Source: Allokutzneria sp. A3M-2-11 16 (GTDB lineage Bacteria; Actinomycetota; Actinomycetes; Mycobacteriales; Pseudonocardiaceae). Taken from it: DNA of 64,000 nucleotides. The notes under the pieces were generated by a model. That model saw only the letters and a program-made list of their open reading frames with translations. It had not been told where the DNA came from and did no database searches. Each line of letters starts with the position of its first letter. Position 1 is the stretch's first letter. The DNA lies in assembly GCF_024213555.1 (NCBI RefSeq), contig NZ_JANAVO010000001.1, positions 3,472,001-3,536,000 on the forward strand, given 5' to 3'. The position numbers and the translations under genes are program-made. This document shows positions 8,622-17,147 of this stretch, one piece after another.

Positions 8622-8635
8622 TGGGAGCGCTTTCC
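8622..8635. promoter_or_regulatory. CebR-like operator upstream of GH3 gene
   Basis: TGGGAGCGCTTTCC matches 11 of 14 positions of the Streptomyces CebR operator TGGGAGCGCTCCCA. It lies about 90 bases before the GH3 start and 50 before the divergent transporter. A second palindrome, TTGGTCACCAA, is at 8591-8601. No regulator gene is adjacent. Confidence 0.45.
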
Positions 8636-8684
8636 TGCTGGTAAGCGTTGTTTTGTTGCAGGGGTGCGTGCCTAACGTCCGTCC

Positions 8685-9491
8685 GTGTTCACAACCCTGG
8701 ACCTGCCCGGCTTCGCCGGGGTCTCGATCGCCGCGCTGGTGTTCCTCTGCGTCGCCGCCTTCCTCGCCGGAGCCATCGACGCGATCGTCGGGGGCGGCGG
8801 CCTCGTCCAGCTGCCCGCGATGCTGTTGGTGATGCCGGGTGGCGCCCCGCTCTACTCGCTGGCCACCAGCAAGCTGTCCTCGTTCGTCGGCACCGCCGCC
8901 GCGGTCGGCACCTACGTCCGGCGCACGAAGATCGACTGGCGGAGCACGGCGCCCACGGCCGTCCTCGCGTTCGGCGGTTCCGTTGGGGGAGCGGCGTTCG
9001 CGGACATGCTGCCGCCGGGCGCGCTGAACGTGGTCGTCCTGTGCGCGCTGGTCGTCGTCGGCGTCTACACCTGGCGCAAGCCGGAGTTCGGGGCCGAGGA
9101 CGCGGAGCGGTTCTCGCGCGCCCGGCAGCTGATGGTGATGCTGGCCGGGGGAGTGGTGATCGGCTTCTGGGACGGCCTCGCCGGTCCGGGCACCGGCTCG
9201 TTCCTGGTGTTCCTGTTGGTGGGCCTGGTGGGCTTCGCGTTCGTGCGCGCGTCGGCGACGGCGAAGGTGATCAACACCGCCACCAACCTCGGCGGGCTGT
9301 GCTACTTCGTGCCCGCCGGGCAGGTGCTGTGGGGGCTCGGCCTGGCGATGGCGCTGTGCAACCTCACGGGGTCCGTCCTCGGCGCGCGGATGGCCGTGCG
9401 CCGGGGATCGGAGTTCGTCCGCAAGGTGTTCCTGACCGTTGTCGCCGCCCTCGTGCTCAGCCTGGGGTGGAAGGTCGCGCTGGGAACGTGA
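8685..9491 (+). CDS. TSUP (TauE/SafE) family sulfite/anion exporter
   Basis: A 268-residue integral membrane protein with about eight hydrophobic segments and two related halves. The halves show the TSUP signatures GAIDAIVGGGGLVQLPAML and GFWDGLAGPGTGSFLVF. The family moves sulfite, sulfonates or other small organic anions; the substrate here is not determinable. The start is a GTG at 8685. It is divergent from the GH3 gene and its stop abuts that of the convergent lipase gene with no spacer. Confidence 0.9.
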   Translation: MFTTLDLPGFAGVSIAALVFLCVAAFLAGAIDAIVGGGGLVQLPAMLLVMPGGAPLYSLATSKLSSFVGTAAAVGTYVRRTKIDWRSTAPTAVLAFGGSVGGAAFADMLPPGALNVVVLCALVVVGVYTWRKPEFGAEDAERFSRARQLMVMLAGGVVIGFWDGLAGPGTGSFLVFLLVGLVGFAFVRASATAKVINTATNLGGLCYFVPAGQVLWGLGLAMALCNLTGSVLGARMAVRRGSEFVRKVFLTVVAALVLSLGWKVALGT

Positions 9492-10259
9492 TCAGCACGG
9501 CGGGCGGTAGCCGGGATCGGCGACGCCGCCGCGCTGCAACGCGTTGACCACCCACTTCACCGCGGGCCGCGAGTGCGGGATCAGCAGGTGCTCGGTGAGG
9601 TGCAGCGGGCAGGCGTCCTGCAGCACGACGTTGGTCACGCGGTCGGCCGAGCCGGACAGCGCCTGGCCGCGGTAGGGCGTCACCACCGCCTCGTACCGGG
9701 TGGCGATGGTCGTGTACTTCACCGAGCCCGCGAGGTCGCCGCCGTCGTTGAGCGCCCGCAGGAACGCCGACCCGGCCGACTGGTCGTCGCAGGCCGGGCA
9801 GAACGTCACGCCGAGCAGCTTCGCCAGCGGCTGGGTGGTGCCGTGGTTGGAGGGCGCGATGCCGACCACCGAGTTCACCTTCGCCGCGCCGCCGAGGAAC
9901 TTCAGGTAGTGCCGGGGCATCATGCCGCCCTGGCTGTACCCCACGATGTCCACTTTGGACGCTCCGGTTGCCGAGAGCACTTGGTCGACATAGGTCGCCA
10001 GCTCGCGCGCGGACTGGGCGATCGGGTTCAGCCCGGCGTTGCCGTAGTCGAGCGCGTAGTGGCACCAACCGCCCCGGCTCAGCTCGGGAGCGAGCACGTC
10101 CCAGGTGTTCCCGGACTTCTTGAAGGTTCCGTGCAGCAGGATCACCGGCCGTTTGCCCGATTGGCACGCGGCAGGCGCGGCGGTCGCGGTGGTGGCGGCG
10201 GCGATCGTGACGGCGGTGGCGAGCAGAGCGGCGCAGAGCAGGGCGCGCAGCAGTCGCAT
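9492..10259 (-). CDS. Secreted lipase/esterase, alpha/beta-hydrolase (lipase class 2 type)
   Basis: A 255-residue protein with a signal peptide (residues 1 to ~30, ending AAPAACQ). The mature part has the oxyanion region VILLHGTFKKSGNTW, the nucleophile elbow VDIVGYSQGG, and a late histidine in LTEHLLIPHSRP. Cysteines near both ends suggest disulfides. Similar actinobacterial enzymes are extracellular triacylglycerol lipases. The ATG at 10259 has GGGGAG upstream, better than the earlier in-frame start at 10325. It is convergent with the TSUP gene. A scrap of related sequence lies just upstream at 10380-10435. Confidence 0.9.
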   Translation of the reverse strand: MRLLRALLCAALLATAVTIAAATTATAAPAACQSGKRPVILLHGTFKKSGNTWDVLAPELSRGGWCHYALDYGNAGLNPIAQSARELATYVDQVLSATGASKVDIVGYSQGGMMPRHYLKFLGGAAKVNSVVGIAPSNHGTTQPLAKLLGVTFCPACDDQSAGSAFLRALNDGGDLAGSVKYTTIATRYEAVVTPYRGQALSGSADRVTNVVLQDACPLHLTEHLLIPHSRPAVKWVVNALQRGGVADPGYRPPC

Positions 10260-10379
10260 AGTCGTCTCCCCGTTGAGACCAGCGGCGGTGAACTGGCGAG
10301 TAACCCAGAATGTAAGGCGGGTCACATTCGCCTGTCACTCCACTGAACGGCCTCAGCAGGCGCGTTGACGCGGGGCCGC

Positions 10380-10435
10380 TCAGCGCTTGATGAGCCAGTC
10401 CGGGAGGGAACCCGTGTACCCCACGATGTCCACTT
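10380..10435 (-). pseudogene. Remnant of a lipase-like gene 3' end
   Basis: The minus strand reads VDIVGYTGSLPDWLIKR then stop. Its first six residues equal the nucleophile-elbow strand of the adjacent lipase, and 21 bases (about 10415-10435) are identical to 9938-9958 inside that gene. There is no start or active-site serine. It looks like the leftover of a recombination between lipase copies that fused the elbow to a foreign tail. It could also be coincidence plus gene conversion. Confidence 0.4.
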
Positions 10436-10476
10436 CCCTGAGGTCGGGCGCGGAACTTGCTGCCCGACCTCAGGGA
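10435..10476. terminator. Terminator after the SPFH/RHH operon
   Basis: A perfect 15-bp stem, TCCCTGAGGTCGGGC / GCCCGACCTCAGGGA, with a 12-base loop lies 8 bases past the stop of the ribbon-helix-helix gene. Confidence 0.8.
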
Positions 10477-10483
10477 GGCACAA

Positions 10484-10693
10484 CTAAGGAGAATCCTTCG
10501 CGTCTTTCGGCGGGCGGCCCCGGCGGGCGGGTTTCGCCGCGTTGCCGGGCATCCGCCCCGCCTCCGTCAGAGCTCGCCGGAGCAGGAACTCGATCTGCGC
10601 GTTGGCGCTGCGCAGCTCGTCGTTCGCCCACTTTGTGAGTGCGTCGTGCACCGCGGGGTCCAGGCGGAGCAGGACGCTCTTGCGTTCCGCCAC
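10484..10693 (-). CDS. Small Arc/ribbon-helix-helix DNA-binding protein
   Basis: A 69-residue protein with the RHH pattern KSVLLRLDPAVHDALTKWANDELRSANAQIEFLLRRAL, followed by a basic tail containing an AT-hook-like GRPPK. Dimeric RHH proteins bind short palindromes through an antiparallel beta-strand. The GTG start at 10693 lies 9 bases after the SPFH gene stop, so the two are one operon. RHH genes paired with SPFH genes recur in actinobacteria. Autoregulation through the palindrome ahead of the operon is an inference. Confidence 0.8.
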   Translation of the reverse strand: MAERKSVLLRLDPAVHDALTKWANDELRSANAQIEFLLRRALTEAGRMPGNAAKPARRGRPPKDAKDSP

Positions 10694-10702
10694 GACTACT
10701 TC

Positions 10703-11629
10703 CTAGTGGTAGAGCGACCCGGTGTTGACGACGGGTTGGGTCGATCGGTCGCCGCAGAGCACGACGAGCAGGTTGCTGACCATGGCCGCCTTCCGCTCCT
10801 CGTCCAGGTCGACGACATCGCGCTCGGCGAGCCGGTCCAGCGCCATCTCGACCATCCCGACCGCGCCCTCCACGATGCGCTGGCGCGCGGCGACCATGGC
10901 GCTCGCCTGCTGCCGCTGGAGCATCGAGTGCGCGATCTCCGGCGCGTAGGCGAGGTGGGTGATCCGGGACTCGATCACGTTCACGCCCGCGGAGGTGACG
11001 CGCGCGGCGACCTCGGCGGAGAGCCGCTCGGTGATCTCGTCGGCGTTCTCCCGCAGCGACAGCCCGGTCTCGCCGTGGTTGTCGTAGGGGTAGCTGGTGG
11101 CGATGTGCCGCACCGCGGTCTCGGTCTGCACCTGCACGAAGTCGACGAAGTTGTCCACCTCGAACATGGCCTGCGCGGTGTCGTTGACCTGCCACACCAC
11201 CACCGCGGCGATCTCCACCGGGTTGCCGTCGGCGTCGTTGACCTTCAGCGCCGTGGTCTCGTGGTTGCGAATCCTCGTGGACACCGGGGTCTTCGTGGCG
11301 ATCGGGTTCACCCACTGGAAGCCGTCGGAGCGGATCGTCCCGGTGTAGCGGCCGAGCACCTGGAGCACGCGGGCCTGGCCGGGGGCGACCATGACCAGCC
11401 CGGCGAACAGGACGGAGCCGACGATCGTGCAGCCGATGCCGGTGAAGAGGAACGCGGACGTGTGCGTCTTGGCGGAGAGCACGATCTGCAGCACGCCCGC
11501 GGCCAGCAGGACGAAGCCGAGCAGGAACATCGGCACGCCGGGCAGCCGGTTCCCGTCGTGCTCACCGATCTTCGGTGTCGGCCGGGTCGCGGCGATCTCG
11601 GACGGCGTGTGGACGAGTTGGTCGGACAT
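10703..11629 (-). CDS. SPFH/Band 7 (stomatin-type) membrane protein
   Basis: A 308-residue protein. Two closely spaced transmembrane segments (about residues 33-80) precede the SPFH domain, visible in [23 protein letters not shown] and [19 protein letters not shown], followed by the helical [17 protein letters not shown] region. Such proteins form membrane microdomain rings and chaperone membrane complexes. The ATG at 11629 has GGGAGG upstream. It is the first gene of a two-gene operon with the RHH protein. Partners are unknown. Confidence 0.88.
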   Translation of the reverse strand: MSDQLVHTPSEIAATRPTPKIGEHDGNRLPGVPMFLLGFVLLAAGVLQIVLSAKTHTSAFLFTGIGCTIVGSVLFAGLVMVAPGQARVLQVLGRYTGTIRSDGFQWVNPIATKTPVSTRIRNHETTALKVNDADGNPVEIAAVVVWQVNDTAQAMFEVDNFVDFVQVQTETAVRHIATSYPYDNHGETGLSLRENADEITERLSAEVAARVTSAGVNVIESRITHLAYAPEIAHSMLQRQQASAMVAARQRIVEGAVGMVEMALDRLAERDVVDLDEERKAAMVSNLLVVLCGDRSTQPVVNTGSLYH

Positions 11630-11654
11630 GGCGGCCTCCCCAGTGGTGCCTAGC

Positions 11655-11671
11655 AAACTGATATCAGATTT
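11655..11671. promoter_or_regulatory. Palindromic operator candidate ahead of the SPFH operon
   Basis: AAACTGATATCAGATTT contains the perfect 10-bp palindrome CTGATATCAG in an AT-rich patch that stands out from the surrounding GC-rich sequence. It is 26-42 bases before the SPFH start and could be the site of the operon's own RHH repressor. Confidence 0.45.
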
Positions 11672-11714
11672 ATAGCAGGTGTCCGCGCGCTCCGCCAGGG
11701 GATAGGTTGGCGGT

Positions 11715-11848
11715 GGTCAGTGCCTAGGGTTCCGCCCCTCGCCCGCCATCACCCGACAACCAGGGCGTGGGGGACTGGTCCGAGCGGCACCGTCGGCCGC
11801 CCCTGCGCGGTCGTTCATCTGACGGGGGAAAAGCCTGGAGGAACCGCG
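11715..11848 (+). promoter_or_regulatory. Guanidine-I (ykkC-type) riboswitch ahead of EamA transporter
   Basis: The leader carries the ykkC core: GTGCC (11720-11724), then TAGGGTTCCG, and GACTGGTCCGAGC followed by GGCAC (11786-11790), which pairs with GTGCC. A nested stem pairs CCCCTCGCCC (11735-11744) with GGGCGTGGGG (11763-11772) with one mismatch. The 3' domain pairs CGTC (11791) with GACG (11821) and continues ACGGGGGAAAAGCCTGG. ACTGGTCC and the ACGG box fit subtype 1 (guanidine) better than the ppGpp/PRPP subtypes. A hairpin CACGCC/GGCGTG (11851-11869) lies between the aptamer and the ribosome binding site and may be part of the expression platform. Confidence 0.8.
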
Positions 11849-11886
11849 ATCACGCCTGCCCTGGGCGTGGTCTGGAGGGAATCCCG

Positions 11887-12732
11887 GTGAGCCTCACCGC
11901 ACTGCTGCTCATCCTCGCCGCCGCCTTCGCCCACGCCGGGTGGAACCTCGCCGCCAAGAGCGCCGGGGCGGGCGGCCCCGCCTTCGTCTGGCTGTACTCG
12001 GCCGTCACCGCCACGATCTACCTGCCGTTCGCCGCCGCGATCGCCTTCGGCGGGCCGCCGCTCGGCTTCACGGCGGTGCTCGGGATGGGGCTCAGCGCTC
12101 TGCTGCACACCGGCTATTTCCTGTTGCTGCAACACGGTTATTCGATCGGCGACATGTCCGTGGTCTATCCGCTCGCGCGCGGAACGGGGCCGATGTTGTC
12201 GGTGCTGGCCGCTGTACTGCTCTTCGGAGAGCGGCCCGGTCTGCTCGGTCTGCTCGGTGCGGGAACGGTCGTCGTCGGTGTGCTCGTGATCGGAGGTGGT
12301 GGCCGAGCCGGTGGTTCCGCGGTGCTCTTCGCGCTGCTGACCGGCGTGATGATCGCCGCGTACACGCTGTGGGACGCCTACGCGGTGAAGGAGCTCGGCG
12401 TGCCGCCCCTGGTGCTCAACTGGGGGAGCGCGGTGGGTGAGGTGCTGATGCTCTCGCCGTACGCGGCCACCCACCGCTCACAGGTGCGGCTGTCGTGGCG
12501 GCTGCACCGGCGCGCGGTGTTGGCGGTCGCGGTGCTCTCACCGCTGGCTTACATCCTGGTCCTGATCGCGGTGCAGACCACTCCGGTGAGCCTGATCGCG
12601 CCCGCCCGCGAGCTGAGCATCGTCATCGGCGGTATCGCGGCGTGGAAGTTGTTCGGCGAGAAGGACCCGGTGCGCAGGATCGGCGGCTCCGTCGTCGTGC
12701 TCGCCGGAGTCGCCATGCTTGCGTCCGCTTAG
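11887..12732 (+). CDS. EamA-family (DMT superfamily) transporter, candidate guanidine exporter
   Basis: A 281-residue protein with ten predicted membrane helices in two EamA repeats (for example LLLILAAAFAHAGWNLAAKS and the second-half IAAYTLWDAYAVKELG), ending in the helix [14 protein letters not shown]. The GTG at 11887 has GGAGGG seven bases upstream, directly after the riboswitch. EamA proteins share a superfamily with the small multidrug resistance proteins, some of which export guanidinium. Given the leader, guanidine export is the most economical guess, but substrate is unproven. Its stop overlaps the stop of the convergent methyltransferase gene by 4 bases. Confidence 0.88.
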   Translation: MSLTALLLILAAAFAHAGWNLAAKSAGAGGPAFVWLYSAVTATIYLPFAAAIAFGGPPLGFTAVLGMGLSALLHTGYFLLLQHGYSIGDMSVVYPLARGTGPMLSVLAAVLLFGERPGLLGLLGAGTVVVGVLVIGGGGRAGGSAVLFALLTGVMIAAYTLWDAYAVKELGVPPLVLNWGSAVGEVLMLSPYAATHRSQVRLSWRLHRRAVLAVAVLSPLAYILVLIAVQTTPVSLIAPARELSIVIGGIAAWKLFGEKDPVRRIGGSVVVLAGVAMLASA

Positions 12733-13328
12733 CGTTTGCGGGCCAGGAGTTCGAAGCGTGGCGCGGAGAACAACCGCAGCGACCCGAGTCGCATGATCAC
12801 TTCGGTGAAGCCGGCGTCGCGTGCGAGCAGCCGCAGATCCAGCGGTTTGCAGCGCAAGCGCGATCGCCGCACGGACAGCAGCAGGGTGCCTCCGGGCCGG
12901 AGCACGCGGTGCAGCTCGGTGAACCCCGCCGCGACGTCCGGCCAGAGGTGCACCGTGTCCACGGAGATCGCCACGTCGACCGAGCCGTCGCCGAGCCCGG
13001 TCCGCTCCGCCGTGCCGGGCCGCAGCCTGACCTGGCCGGTGCCGACCAGCCCCGAGCAGCGCGCCGCGCAGGATCGCAGCGCGTCCGGCGACGGGTCCAC
13101 GGCGATGGCGACGCCCTTCGGCACGAGCGCGCCCGCCGCTCGCACGCCGGTCCCGGTGCCCGCGCCCAGCACGAGCACCGCGTCACCCGGGCCGAGGCGC
13201 GCGTGCTCGACCAGGCGCCGCTCCGCCCGCGCGGACCCGGCCGCGAACAGGCCGGTCAGGGGACTCGCCGGGGAAATGACCACGCCGTTCATGGAGTCCA
13301 GCCAAGCGCGGGGCGACTGAGACCACAT
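12729..13328 (-). CDS. Class I SAM-dependent methyltransferase
   Basis: About 199 residues. Motif I is [12 protein letters not shown], an acidic residue follows in [10 protein letters not shown], and motif IV is [16 protein letters not shown] with the post-motif [16 protein letters not shown]. These are those of methyltransferase-11-type enzymes. The substrate is unknown. Start choice is weak: ATG at 13328 or 13292, neither with a good ribosome binding site, so the transcript may be leaderless. It shares a 4-base TTAG overlap with the convergent EamA gene and is divergent from lepA. Confidence 0.85.
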   Translation of the reverse strand: MWSQSPRAWLDSMNGVVISPASPLTGLFAAGSARAERRLVEHARLGPGDAVLVLGAGTGTGVRAAGALVPKGVAIAVDPSPDALRSCAARCSGLVGTGQVRLRPGTAERTGLGDGSVDVAISVDTVHLWPDVAAGFTELHRVLRPGGTLLLSVRRSRLRCKPLDLRLLARDAGFTEVIMRLGSLRLFSAPRFELLARKR

Positions 13329-13474
13329 CAGGGTTGCCCCGGACGTGTGCCGGGCATTGTCACCGACATGGGAACATGGGGTGTCACCCATATCCAGCGA
13401 GGACACCGAGTGAAGCGAACGAACTACCAGAGCGCAGCCGCCTTGACGACCGCCGAGCACTGCGAGGTCGCCGC

Positions 13475-15319
<1,845 letters not shown>

Positions 15320-15359
15320 CCGTCCCGCACCCCTCAACCTCGGCTGGGGTGGTTGGGGC

Positions 15360-15479
15360 GTCTTCAAGTCCTACGAACCCCGCCTGTGCTGACCGCAAAC
15401 CGCCCCCAACCCCGCTGGCTCTGCCGGGGTTGGGGGCGGTTTGCGATGTGTGGGGGTGGGGTTGGGGGTACTTGAAGAC
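15360..15479. repeat. Palindromic repeat family A, copy 1
   Basis: A 120-bp element bounded by GTCTTCAAGT (15360-15369) and its inverse ACTTGAAGAC (15470-15479). The core is a perfect 21-bp hairpin (15394-15414 with 15425-15445, loop 10). Near-identical ends recur at 31632-31732 and from 63900 to the window edge, with different hairpin cores. It lies between convergent lepA and a PH-domain gene and probably terminates both. No coding capacity. Confidence 0.9.
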
Positions 15480-15481
15480 CG

Positions 15482-15910
15482 TCATACCCGGGCTGGGGCG
15501 TGGAGCAGGGCCACGGCGTTGTCGTAGGCGGTGCGTTGGGTGGGGGACGCGGTGGGGCGGCAGCGGATGGGCGTGGGGAAGGGGTTGCCGCGCAAGGGTT
15601 CCAGCCACAGGACGGTGCGGCGGGTGCGGAGCGCGCGCAGGCCGTCGGGGCGGCTGGTGACCGCGTACAGCTCCACCCAGCGCAGCGTCCGGGTGCTCAG
15701 GACGCGGCGCACGCGCACGCCGTGATCGCTGACGTAGACACCGGAGCGGGCGTGGCGCAGCGCCAGGACAGCGCCGGGCAGCAGCACCAAGGCGGTCGGG
15801 ACTTCGTTGTCCCACAACAGGAACGCGATGATCAGCGCGATCGCGCCGAAGGCGGTGGCGCCGAGGACCCTCGCCGGGGTCCGCGGGCGCACGCTCCTCC
15901 ACATGGACAT
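15482..15910 (-). CDS. Small membrane protein with bacterial PH-like domain
   Basis: A 142-residue protein with two hydrophobic segments near the N-terminus (residues ~16-50). A PH-like domain follows, recognisable in SGVYVSDHGVRVRRVLSTRTLRWVEL and RRTVLWLEPLRGN. This architecture matches the bPH-type 'low molecular weight antigen' family of actinobacteria. No function is known. It is convergent with lepA across the palindromic repeat. The start at 15910 could be two codons later. Confidence 0.72.
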   Translation of the reverse strand: MSMWRSVRPRTPARVLGATAFGAIALIIAFLLWDNEVPTALVLLPGAVLALRHARSGVYVSDHGVRVRRVLSTRTLRWVELYAVTSRPDGLRALRTRRTVLWLEPLRGNPFPTPIRCRPTASPTQRTAYDNAVALLHAPARV

Positions 15911-15965
15911 GCGGGGAGGATGCGCCGGACTCGCCCGCGCGGGACAGGTCCACTCGGCGAAGCGG

Positions 15966-16424
15966 TCAGGACGAGTTCGCGGCCTCGTACTCGTCGAGCA
16001 GGCGCAGCGCGGTCGCGTACTTGAGCCGCAGCCGCTTCCTGGTCGGCTCGTCGAGCTGGTCCAGCCGGAGCGGGCCGCTGTTGTCGGCGATGTCGGCGCG
16101 CTTGACCACGAGCGCGATCGGGTCGGCGGCGGCGCGGGCCAGGTAGTCGGCCATCGGCTCGCCGGGGCGGTGGCTCAGCGCGATCACGGCGGTGACAACG
16201 CGCTCCGGGCAACCGGCCGCGCGCAGGTCGTCGGCGGTGACCGGGGTGTCCTCGATGACGTCGTGCAGCACGGCGGCCATCTGGTGCTCGGTGCCTTCGA
16301 CGGTGTCCATCACCCGCAGCGGGTGCTTGATGTAGGGCTTCCCCGCCTTGTCGAGCTGGCCTTCGTGGGCGTGCGTGGCCAGGGCGATCGCGGTGTCCAG
16401 CGTGAAAGAGGTGGGTTCGCTCAT
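15966..16424 (-). CDS. Small HD-domain hydrolase, SpoT/Mesh1-like
   Basis: A 152-residue single-domain protein. Metal-binding residues are in KPYIKHPLRVMD, the HD pair in MAAVLHDVIEDTPV, and the late acidic residue in VVKRADIADNSG. This arrangement is that of the (p)ppGpp hydrolase domain of RelA/SpoT without synthetase, TGS or ACT domains, like the Mesh1-type small alarmone hydrolases. Alarmone hydrolysis is therefore likely but not certain. The ATG at 16424 is preceded by GGAGGC. Confidence 0.82.
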   Translation of the reverse strand: MSEPTSFTLDTAIALATHAHEGQLDKAGKPYIKHPLRVMDTVEGTEHQMAAVLHDVIEDTPVTADDLRAAGCPERVVTAVIALSHRPGEPMADYLARAAADPIALVVKRADIADNSGPLRLDQLDEPTRKRLRLKYATALRLLDEYEAANSS

Positions 16425-17147
16425 GGTGCCTCCGAGGGCGTCGTCGCACGATCCGGTGAAGTGGAGCCCGCCCAGTCTCCTCCGGGGATTTTCTGTCAGA
16501 CCCCCCGGGCACGCTGACAGGCAGAGGAGAGTGACGGTGGCGGCCGGCCCCCGACAGTCCGGTCGCCACCGTCGTAGTTGAGAAGACGGCCCCGCCTCCG
16601 CGCGGATGCATGCAAACGCTGCGAACAGGCTGGAGGACATCTGTGATAGGGACGAGCGAGAAGGGGGTTGCGTTGCCTCGCGGCCCGCGATTACCCAAAC
16701 GATCACGCTAACGGCCTAGTGGGACGGGGGTTCGCGCTGATTCGGCAGCCCCGGCGAAAGGAGGGAAAGCCGGAGCCGTGCCACACGAAGCCGTGCCGGG
16801 GCAAGCGGATTAGCTGAACCGGGTGGTACATCATGACTTCGGGTGATTTCCCGGCAGTCCACTCGCCGCAATTGGCCTTGTTTCGCGCCGGGAAAAAGGC
16901 GAATACTCTTCGGAGATGCCCCGCGTGCAGCGCGGGGAATCGCCGGAAGTGCCGGGTGAGCAAGGATTTCACCGCATTGTGCGGCGAATCGACTGTTGAT
17001 GATCTTGGAGATGTACCCGATAGGGTAAGCCACTCGGTGATCGCCCAAACCTCCCGGCGGCACCGGGGTCACTTCGCTGTCGGTGCCGTTGTTGCCAGTG
17101 CTGTTGTCTGAGTCGTTGTCGGAGTCGCTGTCGACCGTGAGGATCTG
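16425..17147. other. Long intergenic region upstream of the conservon
   Basis: About 720 bases without a supported gene. Short open frames exist on both strands (for example plus-strand 16833-17111), but none has a ribosome binding site or recognisable domain. The region contains a structured stretch (listed separately). Just before the kinase gene (17088-17131) is a run of GTTGTC/GAGTCG-like short repeats. The region must hold the promoter of the HD gene and of the conservon. Confidence 0.4.
16727..16822 (+). ncRNA. Unassigned structured RNA element
   Basis: GGTTC (16729-16733) and GCTGATTC (16736-16743) pair with GGATTAGC (16807-16814) and GAACC (16816-16820), giving a 13-bp interrupted closing stem. 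Two of its pairs are G-U only when the plus strand is the RNA. Inside are GCCCCGGC/GCCGGGGC, CCGG/CCGG enclosing GAAAGGAGGGAAAG, and CGTG/CACG. It resembles a riboswitch-like leader but matches no class I can name with confidence. The nearest plus-strand gene is the conservon kinase, 325 bases downstream. Confidence 0.5.

Noticed and set aside
16727-16822. Assignment of the structured RNA as a c-di-AMP (ydaO) riboswitch
   Set aside because: The ydaO core (GCTAACCTCGTAGGC-like segment and GGGTGAATC) is missing.
16833-17111. Open frame of 92 codons with several cysteines on the plus strand
   Set aside because: No ribosome binding site, no recognisable domain, and composition close to random intergenic sequence; the preceding structured element would overlap its start.
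17088-17131. GTTGTC/GAGTCG short repeats before the conservon kinase
   Set aside because: They look like a low-complexity run; no CRISPR-like spacing and no clear regulatory symmetry.
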